A stretch of 64,000 nt of DNA from Prochlorococcus sp. AG-355-G23. Its GTDB lineage: Bacteria > Cyanobacteriota > Cyanobacteriia > PCC-6307 > Cyanobiaceae. Both the position numbers and the translations under genes were made by a program. The first letter of the stretch is position 1. Each line of letters begins with the position of its first letter. A model generated the notes under the pieces. That model was not told the origin of the DNA and made no database searches. It saw nothing but the letters and a program-made list of their open reading frames with translations. The stretch is from the NCBI GenBank assembly GCA_003278765.1, contig QCDK01000002.1:1-64000 (forward strand). The letters are read 5' to 3'. Positions 1-10,335 of this stretch are shown here, one piece after another.

Positions 1-85
1 AAAAATCAAATTAATCCTTTGGAAATAAAAAAAAAGGAAAATTGAAGAAGAAACTATTCAAAATAATATTCAAAAAGATGAGATA

Positions 86-2335
86 TTGGCACAGATCGAA
101 TCCTTAGAATTAGAAAAGCAGAAACTTTTTCAGGGAAATCAAAGAAAAAAAGAGACATCCGATACAAAGAATAAAAACTTGGCAAGTAATAGCGCAGAAA
201 TTAATTCTTTAAAAAATGAAATCGATTTATTAATTAAAACTAAATCAAGGCTAAATAACGAGCAATTAAGGCTTGAAAAGGATTTATCTAGATTCGAAAG
301 CAGGAAGGAAGCTTTAAACGAATCTAGAGGTTCATATGCTCTCAGAATTCTCTTAGAGGCAGGGTTAGAGGGTATACATGGTTATGTAGCTCAACTAGGA
401 GAGGTCAATGAGAAAAATAGATATGCATTAGAAATTGCTGCTGGAAATAGGTTAGGACAAATTGTTGTTGATAATGATCATATTGCTGCAAAAGCAATTG
501 AAATTCTTAAAAAGAAGAAAGCGGGAAGATTAACTTTTTTACCTTTAAATAGAATTAAAAGTCAAAAAAAGAATTATGCAATTTCAAGATTTGAAAATAA
601 TAGGGAGAATGGATTTATTGATAAAGCTATTAATCTAATTACTTTTGATGAAGTTTATTCAGATGTTTTTCGATATGTTTTTGGAGATACTTTGGTTTTT
701 TCAGACTTATCCTCAGCTAGGTTATCTACACAAAAAAATAGGTTGGTTACCTTAAGTGGTGAATTATTAGAAGCAAGTGGTGCTATTACAGGAGGCAGTA
801 AGTTAAATAAAGATTTGGCTTATAGGTTTGGAATTAATAATGATGTTGATGATTCTAGTCCTATAAAAGAAAGATTATTAGTTATCGAAGAAGCTTTGAA
901 AGAGTCAAATAATGATTTGATACAAAAAAATAATAGATTAAGTCTATTAAATTCTAACCGCAGTCAAATAATTGAGGATTGTGCTTCATTTAATAAAGAA
1001 ATTGAAGTAAATCAATATTCTCTTAAAGCTGTTTCGCAAAGAATTGAAGATTGCAAATCGAGATTAAATAAGCTTGATACCGCTAATAATTTATTAGTTA
1101 ACGAGTTAGGTCATTTAAAAAATCAATTGAAGCCTCATCACGATAACTTTGAACAACTACAAACCATTCAAAAGGCAAATTATGAAAAAAATCAAAAATC
1201 ATCATTAATAGCTTTTAATGAGGATTTTAATAATCTTGATAAAAAACTTGAATTACTTTTTAAAGAGAGAAATACATTACTAGATAAAAAGAATCAATTT
1301 GCTTTAAATAAAGAGCGTATCAATAATTCATTAAAAATTACTTTACTACAAGAAAAAAACTTGCAGGAATCTATTAAACAACTCGCAACTGCTCATAGTG
1401 AATGGATAGAAAAAAGAGATCAATTTAAAAAAGAGCTTTCAGATCTCGATAATCAAAAAAATTCTCTAGAGAAGAATTTAGGTTTATTGAGAAGGAAAAG
1501 AGATGAATTAAACTCTTCAATTTCAAATAAAAGGCAAGAATATAATAACTATCTGTTAAAGCTTGAATATCTTGAAAGGGATATGCATTCCCTTAAAGAA
1601 GAGATGAGGAGCGAGAAAATAAAATTAGAAAATTTTAAAAAAGATTTACCCAATCCTTCCCCGGAGTTTGGAGAATATGAAGGGAATAGTCTTGAATCTT
1701 TGCAATCAGAAATTTCGATTATAAATGCAAAACTAGAAAGCCTAGAACCTGTCAATATGTTGGCTCTTGATGAACTAGAAGAATTAATTGAGAGATTAAA
1801 TGGTTTGAGAGAAAAATTAGAAATTCTATCTAATGAAAGATCTGAATTATTGCTGAGAATAGAAACTGTATCTACGATGCGTCAAGAAGCTTTTATGCAA
1901 GCGTTTACAGAAGTTGATAGACATTTTAGAGAAATTTTTGCAAACTTATCTGATGGAGATGGATTTCTTCAACTTGAAAATCCTAATTCTCCTTTAGAAG
2001 GAGGATTAACTTTAGTGGCTCATCCTAAGGGTAAAAATGTCAGAAGATTAGCTTCTATGTCAGGTGGTGAAAAATCGTTAACTGCTTTAAGTTTTTTATT
2101 TGCTTTGCAAAAGTATAAGCCTTCACCTTTTTATGCATTAGACGAGGTTGATAGTTTTTTAGATGGTATTAATGTTGAAAGGTTGTCAAAACTAATATCA
2201 AATCAGTCATCAAATGCTCAATTTATAGTCGTAAGTCATAGAAGGCCTATGATTAGTGCATCTGAACGAACAATTGGGGTTGCGCAAGCAAGAGGTGCTA
2301 ATACTCAAGTTCTTGGGTTACCAAATGCTGCATAA
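86..2335 (+). CDS. smc: Chromosome segregation protein SMC, C-terminal portion (5' part outside window / frame-shifted)
   Basis: Coiled coil, SMC hinge-like segment (LEAGLEGIHGYVAQLGEV...GNRLGQIVVD), C-terminal signature LASMSGGEKSLTALSFLFALQ and Walker B FYALDEVDSFLD. Confidence 0.93.
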   Translation: MAQIESLELEKQKLFQGNQRKKETSDTKNKNLASNSAEINSLKNEIDLLIKTKSRLNNEQLRLEKDLSRFESRKEALNESRGSYALRILLEAGLEGIHGYVAQLGEVNEKNRYALEIAAGNRLGQIVVDNDHIAAKAIEILKKKKAGRLTFLPLNRIKSQKKNYAISRFENNRENGFIDKAINLITFDEVYSDVFRYVFGDTLVFSDLSSARLSTQKNRLVTLSGELLEASGAITGGSKLNKDLAYRFGINNDVDDSSPIKERLLVIEEALKESNNDLIQKNNRLSLLNSNRSQIIEDCASFNKEIEVNQYSLKAVSQRIEDCKSRLNKLDTANNLLVNELGHLKNQLKPHHDNFEQLQTIQKANYEKNQKSSLIAFNEDFNNLDKKLELLFKERNTLLDKKNQFALNKERINNSLKITLLQEKNLQESIKQLATAHSEWIEKRDQFKKELSDLDNQKNSLEKNLGLLRRKRDELNSSISNKRQEYNNYLLKLEYLERDMHSLKEEMRSEKIKLENFKKDLPNPSPEFGEYEGNSLESLQSEISIINAKLESLEPVNMLALDELEELIERLNGLREKLEILSNERSELLLRIETVSTMRQEAFMQAFTEVDRHFREIFANLSDGDGFLQLENPNSPLEGGLTLVAHPKGKNVRRLASMSGGEKSLTALSFLFALQKYKPSPFYALDEVDSFLDGINVERLSKLISNQSSNAQFIVVSHRRPMISASERTIGVAQARGANTQVLGLPNAA

Positions 2336-2380
2336 ACACACTTTTTTAAATTTATACGTCAGAATGATAAAAAGAAATTT

Positions 2381-3430
2381 ATGAGCTTGCCTAACACATC
2401 TGCTAATAAGAATCTCCCTAACTCGGTTCCTAGTGAACGTTTATGGTTAAGGTCAGAATTAATGGGAACACAAGTGATAACTACTGATACTGGAAGGCGG
2501 CTAGGCGTAGTTGGCGAAGTTGTCGTTGATATTGACAGAAGAGAGGTGGTCGCTTTGGGACTAAGAGATAATCCACTTACAAGATTTTTACCAGGTTTGC
2601 CAAAATGGATGCCTTTAGAAAGTATAAAGCAAGTTGGAGATGTCATATTAGTTGACTCCCTAGATTCTTTGAGTGAAAGTTTTTCTCCAGAAAGGTATGG
2701 GAAGGTAATTAATTGTCAAGTGATTACAGAATCTGGACAACTTCTAGGAAGAGTTCTTGGCTTTTCTTTTGATATTGAGACTGGGGATTTGATATCTCTT
2801 GTTATGGGTGCTGTTGGTGTTCCGCTTTTAGGCGAGGGAGTTTTAAGTACTTGGGAAATACCTGTTGAGGAAATTGTAAGTAGTGGTACCGATAGGATTA
2901 TTGTTTATGAAGGTGCGGAAGAGAAATTGAAGCAACTAAATAGTGGACTACTTGAGAAACTTGGAGTCGGGGGTTCTTCATGGGATGAAAGGGATGTAAA
3001 TGGATATTCAGCAAATCTTGTACCTGTTGAGAATCAGTTACTTTCAGGTTCTGAATCAGAACAGCAAAACAATTTGGTCGAGGAATATGAAGAAGTTCTT
3101 GAACAAGACGATTATGAATATGAATATGAAGATGAAGATGAACTTGAATATGTTGAAATAAATGGTTCTGAAGAAGAAATAAAAAATAGAAAAAAGCTAT
3201 ACATGGATAATGATGATTCTGATCAGATCCAGAATCAAAATAGTGTTAATCAAATAAACGAAAAAAACAATATTAATTTAAAGCAAAAAAAACAATCAAC
3301 TACTAATTTAGCTTCAAAAAGACCAATTCAAAATGCAACTGAAACTTTAGATATTGAACCACTAAACGAACAAAATTTAGTTCAAGATAATAAAAAATCA
3401 GAAACGTTTGAAATTGATGATCCCTGGTAA
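2381..3430 (+). CDS. PRC-barrel domain-containing protein with acidic low-complexity C-terminal region
   Basis: Two PRC-barrel-like repeats (LMGTQVITTDTGRRLGVVGEVVVDIDRREVVALGL; VITESGQLLGRVLGFSFDIETGDLISLVM); acidic EYEYEDEDELEY stretch. Confidence 0.8.
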   Translation: MSLPNTSANKNLPNSVPSERLWLRSELMGTQVITTDTGRRLGVVGEVVVDIDRREVVALGLRDNPLTRFLPGLPKWMPLESIKQVGDVILVDSLDSLSESFSPERYGKVINCQVITESGQLLGRVLGFSFDIETGDLISLVMGAVGVPLLGEGVLSTWEIPVEEIVSSGTDRIIVYEGAEEKLKQLNSGLLEKLGVGGSSWDERDVNGYSANLVPVENQLLSGSESEQQNNLVEEYEEVLEQDDYEYEYEDEDELEYVEINGSEEEIKNRKKLYMDNDDSDQIQNQNSVNQINEKNNINLKQKKQSTTNLASKRPIQNATETLDIEPLNEQNLVQDNKKSETFEIDDPW

Positions 3431-3433
3431 TTG

Positions 3434-4720
3434 TTAAAGTTTTTTTATTGAATTAATAATTATAGAAGCAAGTTTGTTTGCTGCACCTTTATCGCCTCTT
3501 TCTTTGTTTAGATCATCCCTAATACTTTTTAATTGATCTCTATTTTTAATAAGAAATAATACTTCTCTTGCAATTTTTATTGGCGAAATATTACCTATCC
3601 TTTCAGGGACAATCATTCTTTTAGCTTTAATATTTGGCCAAGCAAAAAACTTCTTTTTTTTAAAATAGAAATTTTTAATTATAAAAGTTAGGAATCTATT
3701 TATGAATGAAATTTTTCCAACTACTCCAAAAATACCATCCCAAGCGTTCATCATATTTAAATGTTGAGTTGGCAAAACAACTAACATTGGAAGACTAATT
3801 GCCGCTAATTCTGCAGTATTTGCCCCTACAGTTGTAATTGCAAGATCACATTCTTTTAATATTTCATAGCAAGGATGTTTCTTGATTAGATAAATCTTTG
3901 TTTTTTTTGATGTTTCAATTACATAATCAAAACTAGATTCTTTGAAGTTTTTAATTGTTTTGATTTTTGATGAGTAATATTTAGCAATTGGATTTTTGTT
4001 GCTTTGAAAAAATAAATATTCACTTTTATCTGTAGTTGGTGCAATGGGGATTATAAAATTTATATTTTGATTTTCTTTAGCGATATGATCTGCAACTTCT
4101 AAGAAGAATGGAATTCCAATAGAAAGCTTTGCTTTCTTAGAACCAGGCAATAATGCAATGAAGTGTTTCTCTTTATTTCTTAGTGATATTTCGCTATTAA
4201 TTTTGATATCTGCCATCAAATCGCCAATTACTTTACATTTATATTTATATTTTTTAGGGATTAACTCTTTTACTTTTAGATTCATAGCAGCAATTTCATT
4301 GGTCCATTTAGGCCATCGTGAAACCCATTCAGCATATGTGATATTTAAATAACCTAATCTTTTAGCTAATAAAATGCTCCAAAATTGATCCCCACCAAGG
4401 AAAATAACTATCCCTTTTTTTGGCCAAGAAGCAAAAGAATGTGGCTTTATTAATAATTTCCAAAAACTTTTGGATTTTGTAATTAATTCGAATTTATTCC
4501 ATGAATTTGCAACTAAAAATTCTTTACCAGTGGCATTTGGGCAAGGAACAAGGACTAATCTAATAGTGAAATCTTGTTTATCCTCATCATGTAGTGATTT
4601 ATTTATTTTGTTTAGCTCATCCACTACAGGATTTACCCATGTAGTTAATTCACCAGGACCATTGGAAATTATAACGACTGCAACTGATTCTTTTTTCATT
4701 GCAGTTAATCCAGAATACAT
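3434..4720 (-). CDS. LpxB-like / lipid-A-disaccharide synthase-related glycosyltransferase-like protein
   Basis: Starts (M)KKESVAVVIISNGPGELTTWVNPVVDEL; LLPGSKKAKL and ATTVGANTAELAAISLPMLVVLPTQ motifs. The supplied ORF start (4765) runs into the tRNA-Leu, so the start is probably 4720 or 4699. Confidence 0.65.
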   Translation of the reverse strand: MYSGLTAMKKESVAVVIISNGPGELTTWVNPVVDELNKINKSLHDEDKQDFTIRLVLVPCPNATGKEFLVANSWNKFELITKSKSFWKLLIKPHSFASWPKKGIVIFLGGDQFWSILLAKRLGYLNITYAEWVSRWPKWTNEIAAMNLKVKELIPKKYKYKCKVIGDLMADIKINSEISLRNKEKHFIALLPGSKKAKLSIGIPFFLEVADHIAKENQNINFIIPIAPTTDKSEYLFFQSNKNPIAKYYSSKIKTIKNFKESSFDYVIETSKKTKIYLIKKHPCYEILKECDLAITTVGANTAELAAISLPMLVVLPTQHLNMMNAWDGIFGVVGKISFINRFLTFIIKNFYFKKKKFFAWPNIKAKRMIVPERIGNISPIKIAREVLFLIKNRDQLKSIRDDLNKERGDKGAANKLASIIINSIKKL

Positions 4721-4725
4721 AAAAT

Positions 4726-4806
4726 GCGGACGGCGAGACTTGAACTCGCAAGGCCGAAGCCACACGCTCCTTAGACGTGCGCGTCTACCAATTCCGCCAC
4801 GTCCGC
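4726..4806 (-). tRNA. tRNA-Leu (class II, long variable arm; anticodon read as AAG)
   Basis: Reverse complement GCGGACGTGGCGGAATTGGTAGACGCGCACGTCTAAGGAGCGTGTGGCTTCGGCCTTGCGAGTTCAAGTCTCGCCGTCCGC: 7-bp acceptor GCGGACG/CGTCCGC, T-arm GCGAG-TTCAAGT-CTCGC, anticodon loop CTAAGGA. Confidence 0.93.
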
Positions 4807-5066
4807 AAAGGGTTTTTAGCAGCCGGGAGACGCTTAAACCTTAAAAATATCATACATTATTGGCTGAATTAAGGATGAAGTTCGAAAAGAGTTTTTTGAA
4901 TATGATTAATAATTTTTCTATTGCATAAAACAAATATTTATACATATATAACGTTTTAGGTTGTATTGTAAAAAATGTCCTCTAATCACTAAAAAATTTT
5001 GTTGAACACTTTGGCAAATAATTTTTTTATTTTAAGTCATTTCATTTCTTCAATTTTATTTTCATA

Positions 5067-6416
5067 ATGGTTGAAAAAGTTTTAATTGCTAATCGTGGAG
5101 AAATAGCTTTACGAATTGTCAGAAGTTGTAGAGAATTAGGTATTGCAACCGTTGCAGTTTTTAGCACTGTAGATAAAAAAGCATTGCATGTTCAGCTTGC
5201 TGATGAGGCGGTTTGTGTAGGAGATTCATTAAGTAATAAGAGTTATTTAAATATTCCAAATATACTTGCTGCTGCTACATCGAGAGGAGTTGATGCTATT
5301 CATCCTGGTTATGGATTTCTTGCGGAGAATGATAAATTTGCTGAGATGTGTAATGACCACGGCATAGTTTTTATTGGCCCATCTCCTAAAGCTATTAGAT
5401 CTATGGGAGATAAATCTACAGCTAAAGAAACTATGGAAGCAGTTGGAGTTCCAACAGTACCTGGTAGTAAAGGCTTGTTGTCAAATATTGATGAGGCTTA
5501 TAAATTGGCAGATGATATTGGCTATCCGGTAATTATTAAAGCCACTGCTGGAGGAGGTGGAAGAGGTATGCGGTTGGTTGAAAACTCTGATAATCTAGAA
5601 AAAATGTTTAAAGCAGCTCAAGGCGAAGCAGAAGCAGCTTTTGGTAATGATGGTTTATATATGGAGAAATTTATAAAGAAGCCAAGACATGTAGAAATTC
5701 AAATTTTGGCCGACAGGTCGGGTAATGTTGTTCATTTAGGAGAGCGAGATTGTTCGGTTCAAAGGAGACATCAGAAGTTACTAGAGGAGTCTCCTAGTCC
5801 TGCAATTAACACTGAGCTAAGAAAAAAAATGGGGAACGCAGCTATTGCTGCTGCAAAAAGTATCGGCTATGAAGGGGCGGGGACAGTTGAATTTTTAGTT
5901 GATGATGATGATAATTTTTATTTTATGGAGATGAATACTAGGATTCAAGTTGAACATCCTGTTACTGAAATGGTTACAGGAGTTGATTTAATAGCTGAGC
6001 AAATTAAAATCGCAAGCGGAGCAAACTTGGAATTTAATCAGGATGATATCCATTTAAACGGTCATGCCATTGAATGTAGAATCAATGCTGAAGATCCTTC
6101 TCACAATTTCCGACCATCACCAGGAAAAATAACTGGGTGGCTTCCTCCTGGTGGCCCCGGTGTAAGAGTGGATAGTCATGTCTATACAGGCTATGAAATC
6201 CCTCCTTTCTATGACTCATTAATTGGTAAATTAATAGTCTGGGGAAAGGATCGTAATACTGCAATTAAACGTATGAATAGGGCTTTAAATGAATGTGCAG
6301 TAACTGGTATTCCTACAACAATTAACTTTCATCTAACCTTACTGAATAAATCTAAATTTAAGCAGGGTAAGATACATACTAAATATGTTGAAGAAGAACT
6401 ATTACCAAATTACTGA
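5067..6416 (+). CDS. accC: Acetyl-CoA carboxylase biotin carboxylase subunit
   Basis: [49 protein letters not shown]. Confidence 0.97.
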   Translation: MVEKVLIANRGEIALRIVRSCRELGIATVAVFSTVDKKALHVQLADEAVCVGDSLSNKSYLNIPNILAAATSRGVDAIHPGYGFLAENDKFAEMCNDHGIVFIGPSPKAIRSMGDKSTAKETMEAVGVPTVPGSKGLLSNIDEAYKLADDIGYPVIIKATAGGGGRGMRLVENSDNLEKMFKAAQGEAEAAFGNDGLYMEKFIKKPRHVEIQILADRSGNVVHLGERDCSVQRRHQKLLEESPSPAINTELRKKMGNAAIAAAKSIGYEGAGTVEFLVDDDDNFYFMEMNTRIQVEHPVTEMVTGVDLIAEQIKIASGANLEFNQDDIHLNGHAIECRINAEDPSHNFRPSPGKITGWLPPGGPGVRVDSHVYTGYEIPPFYDSLIGKLIVWGKDRNTAIKRMNRALNECAVTGIPTTINFHLTLLNKSKFKQGKIHTKYVEEELLPNY

Positions 6417-6434
6417 GAAATAATTAGAAGATTT

Positions 6435-6749
6435 CTATGAAATATTTGTATGCAATGCAAGTTTTATAAGCCCTTGTTGACCGACTAATATTTCTCTTAA
6501 AAAGCTTATAATTCCGATCCAAATTACGGGTCCAACATCTACGCCTCCAATAGGAGGAATTACTTTTCTTGTTAAATTAAGAATAGAGTTTGATGGTATT
6601 GAAACTAACAACCATAAACCTTTACTTAAATCAATTTTTGGGTACCAAGTAAGTATTAATCTTATTAGAAAAACTATAGTTAAATATGAAAGAGCAATTC
6701 CTAAAGTAATATCTAAAATTTGAAGAGAGTTTACAAGCAAGGAAATCAC
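6435..6749 (-). CDS. YggT family (Ycf19-like) membrane protein
   Basis: LVNSLQILDITLGIALSYLTIVFLIRLILTWYPKID...PSNSILNLTRKVIPPIGGVDVGPVI. Confidence 0.8.
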   Translation of the reverse strand: MISLLVNSLQILDITLGIALSYLTIVFLIRLILTWYPKIDLSKGLWLLVSIPSNSILNLTRKVIPPIGGVDVGPVIWIGIISFLREILVGQQGLIKLALHTNIS

Positions 6750-6830
6750 AATTATTTAATTCATCTTAATAAATAACCCATTGAAACGTATTTAATTCGT
6801 ATTATAAATTGAGAATTTAATATTTAAAAA

Positions 6831-7016
6831 GTGTTTCAAATCTCAAATTTATCACTAGCCGCAGAATTTTCTGCTGAAGTTGCAAATAATTCCGCAGTTG
6901 GAATGATAGGTAGTTTTATTGCTGCTGCCTTACTTATCGTTATTCCAGCCACTGCATTTTTGATTTTTGTCAGCCAGAAAGATTCCCTCGATCGTACTTC
7001 TACTGGAAGACGCTAG
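6831..7016 (+). CDS. psbX: Photosystem II protein PsbX (GTG start)
   Basis: Small single-TM protein ...[33 protein letters not shown]. Confidence 0.85.
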   Translation: MFQISNLSLAAEFSAEVANNSAVGMIGSFIAAALLIVIPATAFLIFVSQKDSLDRTSTGRR

Positions 7017-7096
7017 TTTTTATAAAAGTTTTAAGTACACTATATATATAGGGGATATAAGCAACCCTTTAAAAAATAAATTTTTGGAGAAAGAAT

Positions 7097-8026
7097 GTGG
7101 TCAATGCTAGTCTCAATTGGGCCAGTATTGTTGGTATAGTTCTCGCGGTATGTGGAGGAGGCCTTTATTTTTTGAGGTCGTTTAAGCCTGCCTTGGCGCG
7201 GGATTATGATGTTTTTTTCGCGGCAATTGGACTTTTGTGCGGAGGAATATTATTTTTTCAAGGCTGGAGGTTAGATCCTATCCTTCAGTTTGGTCAGTTT
7301 TTATTAGCAGGAACTACAGTTTTTTTCGCATATGAAAGTGTGCGATTGAGGGGAGTTGCTACTGATCAAGCTAGAAGGTCATCTTATTTTGATGATGATC
7401 CTATTTCTGATGTTCCAAGAAATTCTAGAGGTCGATTTAATGACGATTATGATAGGTTTGAAGAATCTGAAAGACCATCTAGAAGATTTAAACCTCAAGA
7501 AGATGAATTTCAAGAAGACTATGCGGAGGGGAGATCTCGTAGGAGGAATGTTTCGAGAGCCATACCCTCTGCTGCAGCAAGTAGAAGTAGGCCATCTAAA
7601 AGGGAAATAAGTCAGTTTGAAAATGAAGAGCCTATAAGAAGGAGAAGACAGACTTCTGAAGATAGAAATAGGAAACAAACAGAAACAAATAACTTTGGTG
7701 AAAGAAGAAATTTATCTCGCGATGAAGTTAAAACAGGTTCAAGACCCAGAATGAATCGTACAGTTTCTAGACAAGATAATATTTCTCCTCCTGCTGATTC
7801 TTCTCCATTAAGAAAGAAACCTACTAGATCCCCCATTAGGCAGCAAACTTCAACAGCTCAAGTAGAAGATGCTTCATTTAAAGATGCTAATCAAGCTAAA
7901 AAACCACGTGAAACTCGTAGAGTAAGCTCTTCAGCTAGATCAAGTTCAAAAAATCAAAATAGTAGATATAACGTTGGCACAAACAATAAAAAACCTAGAG
8001 ATAACAGTTCTAGATTTGATGATTAA
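7097..8026 (+). CDS. Ycf66 family protein with long Arg/Ser-rich C-terminal tail
   Basis: N-terminus MVNASLNWASIVGIVLAVCGGGLYFLRSFKPALARDYDVFFAAIGLLCGGILFFQGWRLDPILQFGQ. Confidence 0.82.
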   Translation: MVNASLNWASIVGIVLAVCGGGLYFLRSFKPALARDYDVFFAAIGLLCGGILFFQGWRLDPILQFGQFLLAGTTVFFAYESVRLRGVATDQARRSSYFDDDPISDVPRNSRGRFNDDYDRFEESERPSRRFKPQEDEFQEDYAEGRSRRRNVSRAIPSAAASRSRPSKREISQFENEEPIRRRRQTSEDRNRKQTETNNFGERRNLSRDEVKTGSRPRMNRTVSRQDNISPPADSSPLRKKPTRSPIRQQTSTAQVEDASFKDANQAKKPRETRRVSSSARSSSKNQNSRYNVGTNNKKPRDNSSRFDD

Positions 8027-8302
8027 TTATAGGATTCCTGCCCATTTTAAAAACGATTGTTTACTAAATAGTTCAATCAATATTATTGAAAGAAAGCCAA
8101 TCATTGCAAATCTTCCATTAGTTTTTTCAGAATAACTACTCCATCCAAATTTATATTCATCTTTAATTTCTATAGATTTTTCATTTAATTGATTATCTCC
8201 AATCTGTTCATTGATAGAATTTGGATCTTTCTGCTGTTCTATAAAACTCTCATTCTCTAGATTAGTGACTTCTGAATTAGTTTGTTCTTTTTTCGAATTC
8301 AT
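8027..8302 (-). CDS. High-light-inducible (Hli/CAB-like) protein with N-terminal extension
   Basis: C-terminus ...FGWSSYSEKTNGRFAMIGFLSIILIELFSKQSFLKWAGIL contains ExxNGRFAMIGF. Confidence 0.88.
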   Translation of the reverse strand: MNSKKEQTNSEVTNLENESFIEQQKDPNSINEQIGDNQLNEKSIEIKDEYKFGWSSYSEKTNGRFAMIGFLSIILIELFSKQSFLKWAGIL

Positions 8303-8310
8303 TTTTTTTG

Positions 8311-10293
8311 TTAATCCTTAAAATTATACTTATCAGACGTCAATAATTTCCAGTCTCCCTGTCCATTTAATTCTAAGATATTCTCGTGAAAATCTTTTAG
8401 GCTAGGTCTATGTCCAACACTAATAAGAGAAAGTTCTCTTTGCTTAAGTAAACTATATAGTTTTTTTTCAGTGTTAATATCTAAAGCACTTGTTGCTTCA
8501 TCAAGTACTGCAAATCTTGGAGAATTTAGTAAGAGTCTTGCAAAAGCCAATCTTTGTTGCTCGCCTAAGGAAAGAATTCTTGGCCAATCTTGTTTGATAT
8601 CAAGATTAGGATACCGATCCACCAAAGTTTTTAAATTTACTTCATGAAGTACAGAAGTAAGATGTTCATCACTAAATTTCTTGACTTCTGTGGGATAACA
8701 TAATTGTTCCCTTAAAGAACCAAGTAGCATATATGGTTTTTGGGGTATGAATAATAATTCTCCAATTTTTGGTTTTTTAATTACTCCCTGATCGGGTTCC
8801 CATAAACCACTAATCATTCTTAGTAAAGATGTTTTTCCGCACCCAGATGGTCCAACTACCAAAAGTGATTGATTATTGTCGATGCTCAAATTTAAATTTT
8901 TAATTATTGTTTTATTTGATCCTGGTGGGCAAAGATCAGCATTATTAATAAGAATTGAGGGGTAATCTGAAATAACGTTTTGGTTGCTTGTTGGGTTGGT
9001 TTGACTAATGGATTCAACTTTTGATTGGAATCCTTCTAATCTGCCAATACCAGCAGTAAATTTTGCAAGTTCTTCGATTTGATTAACAATGAAAAATAAC
9101 GAACCTTCAACCATTCCAAATGCAAAGCTTGCCTGAATAAAGCGTCCATAATCAATATCACCTTTAAAGTAAGGGATTGCCATTATTAAATATGGAAAGA
9201 AATTTCCAGCATAATTAATGGATCTTCTCATGACGTCTATTATTACTCTCCATATAATCAGTAAATTAAAGTTTCTCACCACTTCTCCCAAGCGCCTTTC
9301 AGTTTCACTTCGTTCAGGATTCTCCCCAGAGTAAAAGGCTATTGATTCAGCATTATCTCTAATATGTACTAAGCCATATCGAAAATCGGCTTCATATCTG
9401 AGTTGATCAAAATCAATCTTTACAAGATTTTTTCCAGCAATTAAAAGGATAGAAGTTGCAAATGCAGCGTAACCAAATAAAGAAAAAGTAAGTGTTGTAC
9501 TAATACTCCACAAAATAAGAATATTAAGTGAAAATGTTAGTAGGGCATCAAAAATACCTAATGTGAAAGAGAGACTTTGTCCGGTAAAAGCTCGGGTATC
9601 ATCTGTGATTCTTTGGTCGGGATTATCTACATCGGTTTGTTCTTCATCGTTGGGATTTAATTGGTAATAAGCTTTATTAGTCATATAATCTTTAACCAAA
9701 CTTTTTGAAAGCCATTCTCTCCAAATTATTCCTAACTTATATGTAAAAAATATTTGGGAAACACGTATTGGTAGAGCCACAGCGAAACAACAAGCGTAAA
9801 TCCCTAATATCCGATAAAAACCATCTTCTTGTTTTTCTACTAAAGCATTTGTTAAATCTCTTGCAATGAATCCAATACCTGCGTTTATTCCGTTTACAGC
9901 TAAAAGCATTAATACAATTATCGCAAGGAATAACCAATGTAACCATCTACGGTTTTTTAATTGACGTCTTAAGCTAAAAAAGCTTCCTGATCCAATTAGA
10001 AATAATGCAGAAAAAAGTAATCCCCAACTCCCAGCCCAAATTGAATTGACAGTACTTACTACACCTCCGAAATACTTTTCAAGAAAAATTGGTTGAAAGC
10101 TTTCAAAAAAACTTATTATTCCTGTAAGACCAACAAGTACTACTCCACCAACACAAAATAAAAGAGAAATCAAAAGCCATATGAACTGGAATCCATTACA
10201 TTGATCTATTGGAAGAAAAAAAGGCTGAGATAGCTTCCTTAATTTTTGTAATTGGTACAGTATTTTGGATTTATTATTAACTGCTTTATTCAT
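8311..10293 (-). CDS. ABC transporter, fused permease/ATPase (SbmA/BacA-like, ABC-D type)
   Basis: Walker A VVGPSGCGKTSLLRMISGLW, LSLGEQQRLAFARLLL, FAVLDEATSALD; membrane region EADFRYGLVHIRDNAESIAFYSGE. Confidence 0.88.
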   Translation of the reverse strand: MNKAVNNKSKILYQLQKLRKLSQPFFLPIDQCNGFQFIWLLISLLFCVGGVVLVGLTGIISFFESFQPIFLEKYFGGVVSTVNSIWAGSWGLLFSALFLIGSGSFFSLRRQLKNRRWLHWLFLAIIVLMLLAVNGINAGIGFIARDLTNALVEKQEDGFYRILGIYACCFAVALPIRVSQIFFTYKLGIIWREWLSKSLVKDYMTNKAYYQLNPNDEEQTDVDNPDQRITDDTRAFTGQSLSFTLGIFDALLTFSLNILILWSISTTLTFSLFGYAAFATSILLIAGKNLVKIDFDQLRYEADFRYGLVHIRDNAESIAFYSGENPERSETERRLGEVVRNFNLLIIWRVIIDVMRRSINYAGNFFPYLIMAIPYFKGDIDYGRFIQASFAFGMVEGSLFFIVNQIEELAKFTAGIGRLEGFQSKVESISQTNPTSNQNVISDYPSILINNADLCPPGSNKTIIKNLNLSIDNNQSLLVVGPSGCGKTSLLRMISGLWEPDQGVIKKPKIGELLFIPQKPYMLLGSLREQLCYPTEVKKFSDEHLTSVLHEVNLKTLVDRYPNLDIKQDWPRILSLGEQQRLAFARLLLNSPRFAVLDEATSALDINTEKKLYSLLKQRELSLISVGHRPSLKDFHENILELNGQGDWKLLTSDKYNFKD

Positions 10294-10335
10294 TACTCGA
10301 CTAGTGTTATGAAATAAATTATAACTTTTAGCAGT

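Noticed and set aside
4470-4844. 124-aa plus-strand ORF across the LpxB-like gene and tRNA-Leu
   Set aside because: Antisense to a better-supported CDS and runs through the tRNA; no domain.
7356-7836. ORFs in other frames of ycf66 (7356-7610 +, 7379-7678 -, 7612-7836 -)
   Set aside because: Shadow ORFs created by the repetitive Arg/Ser-rich codons; no independent signal.
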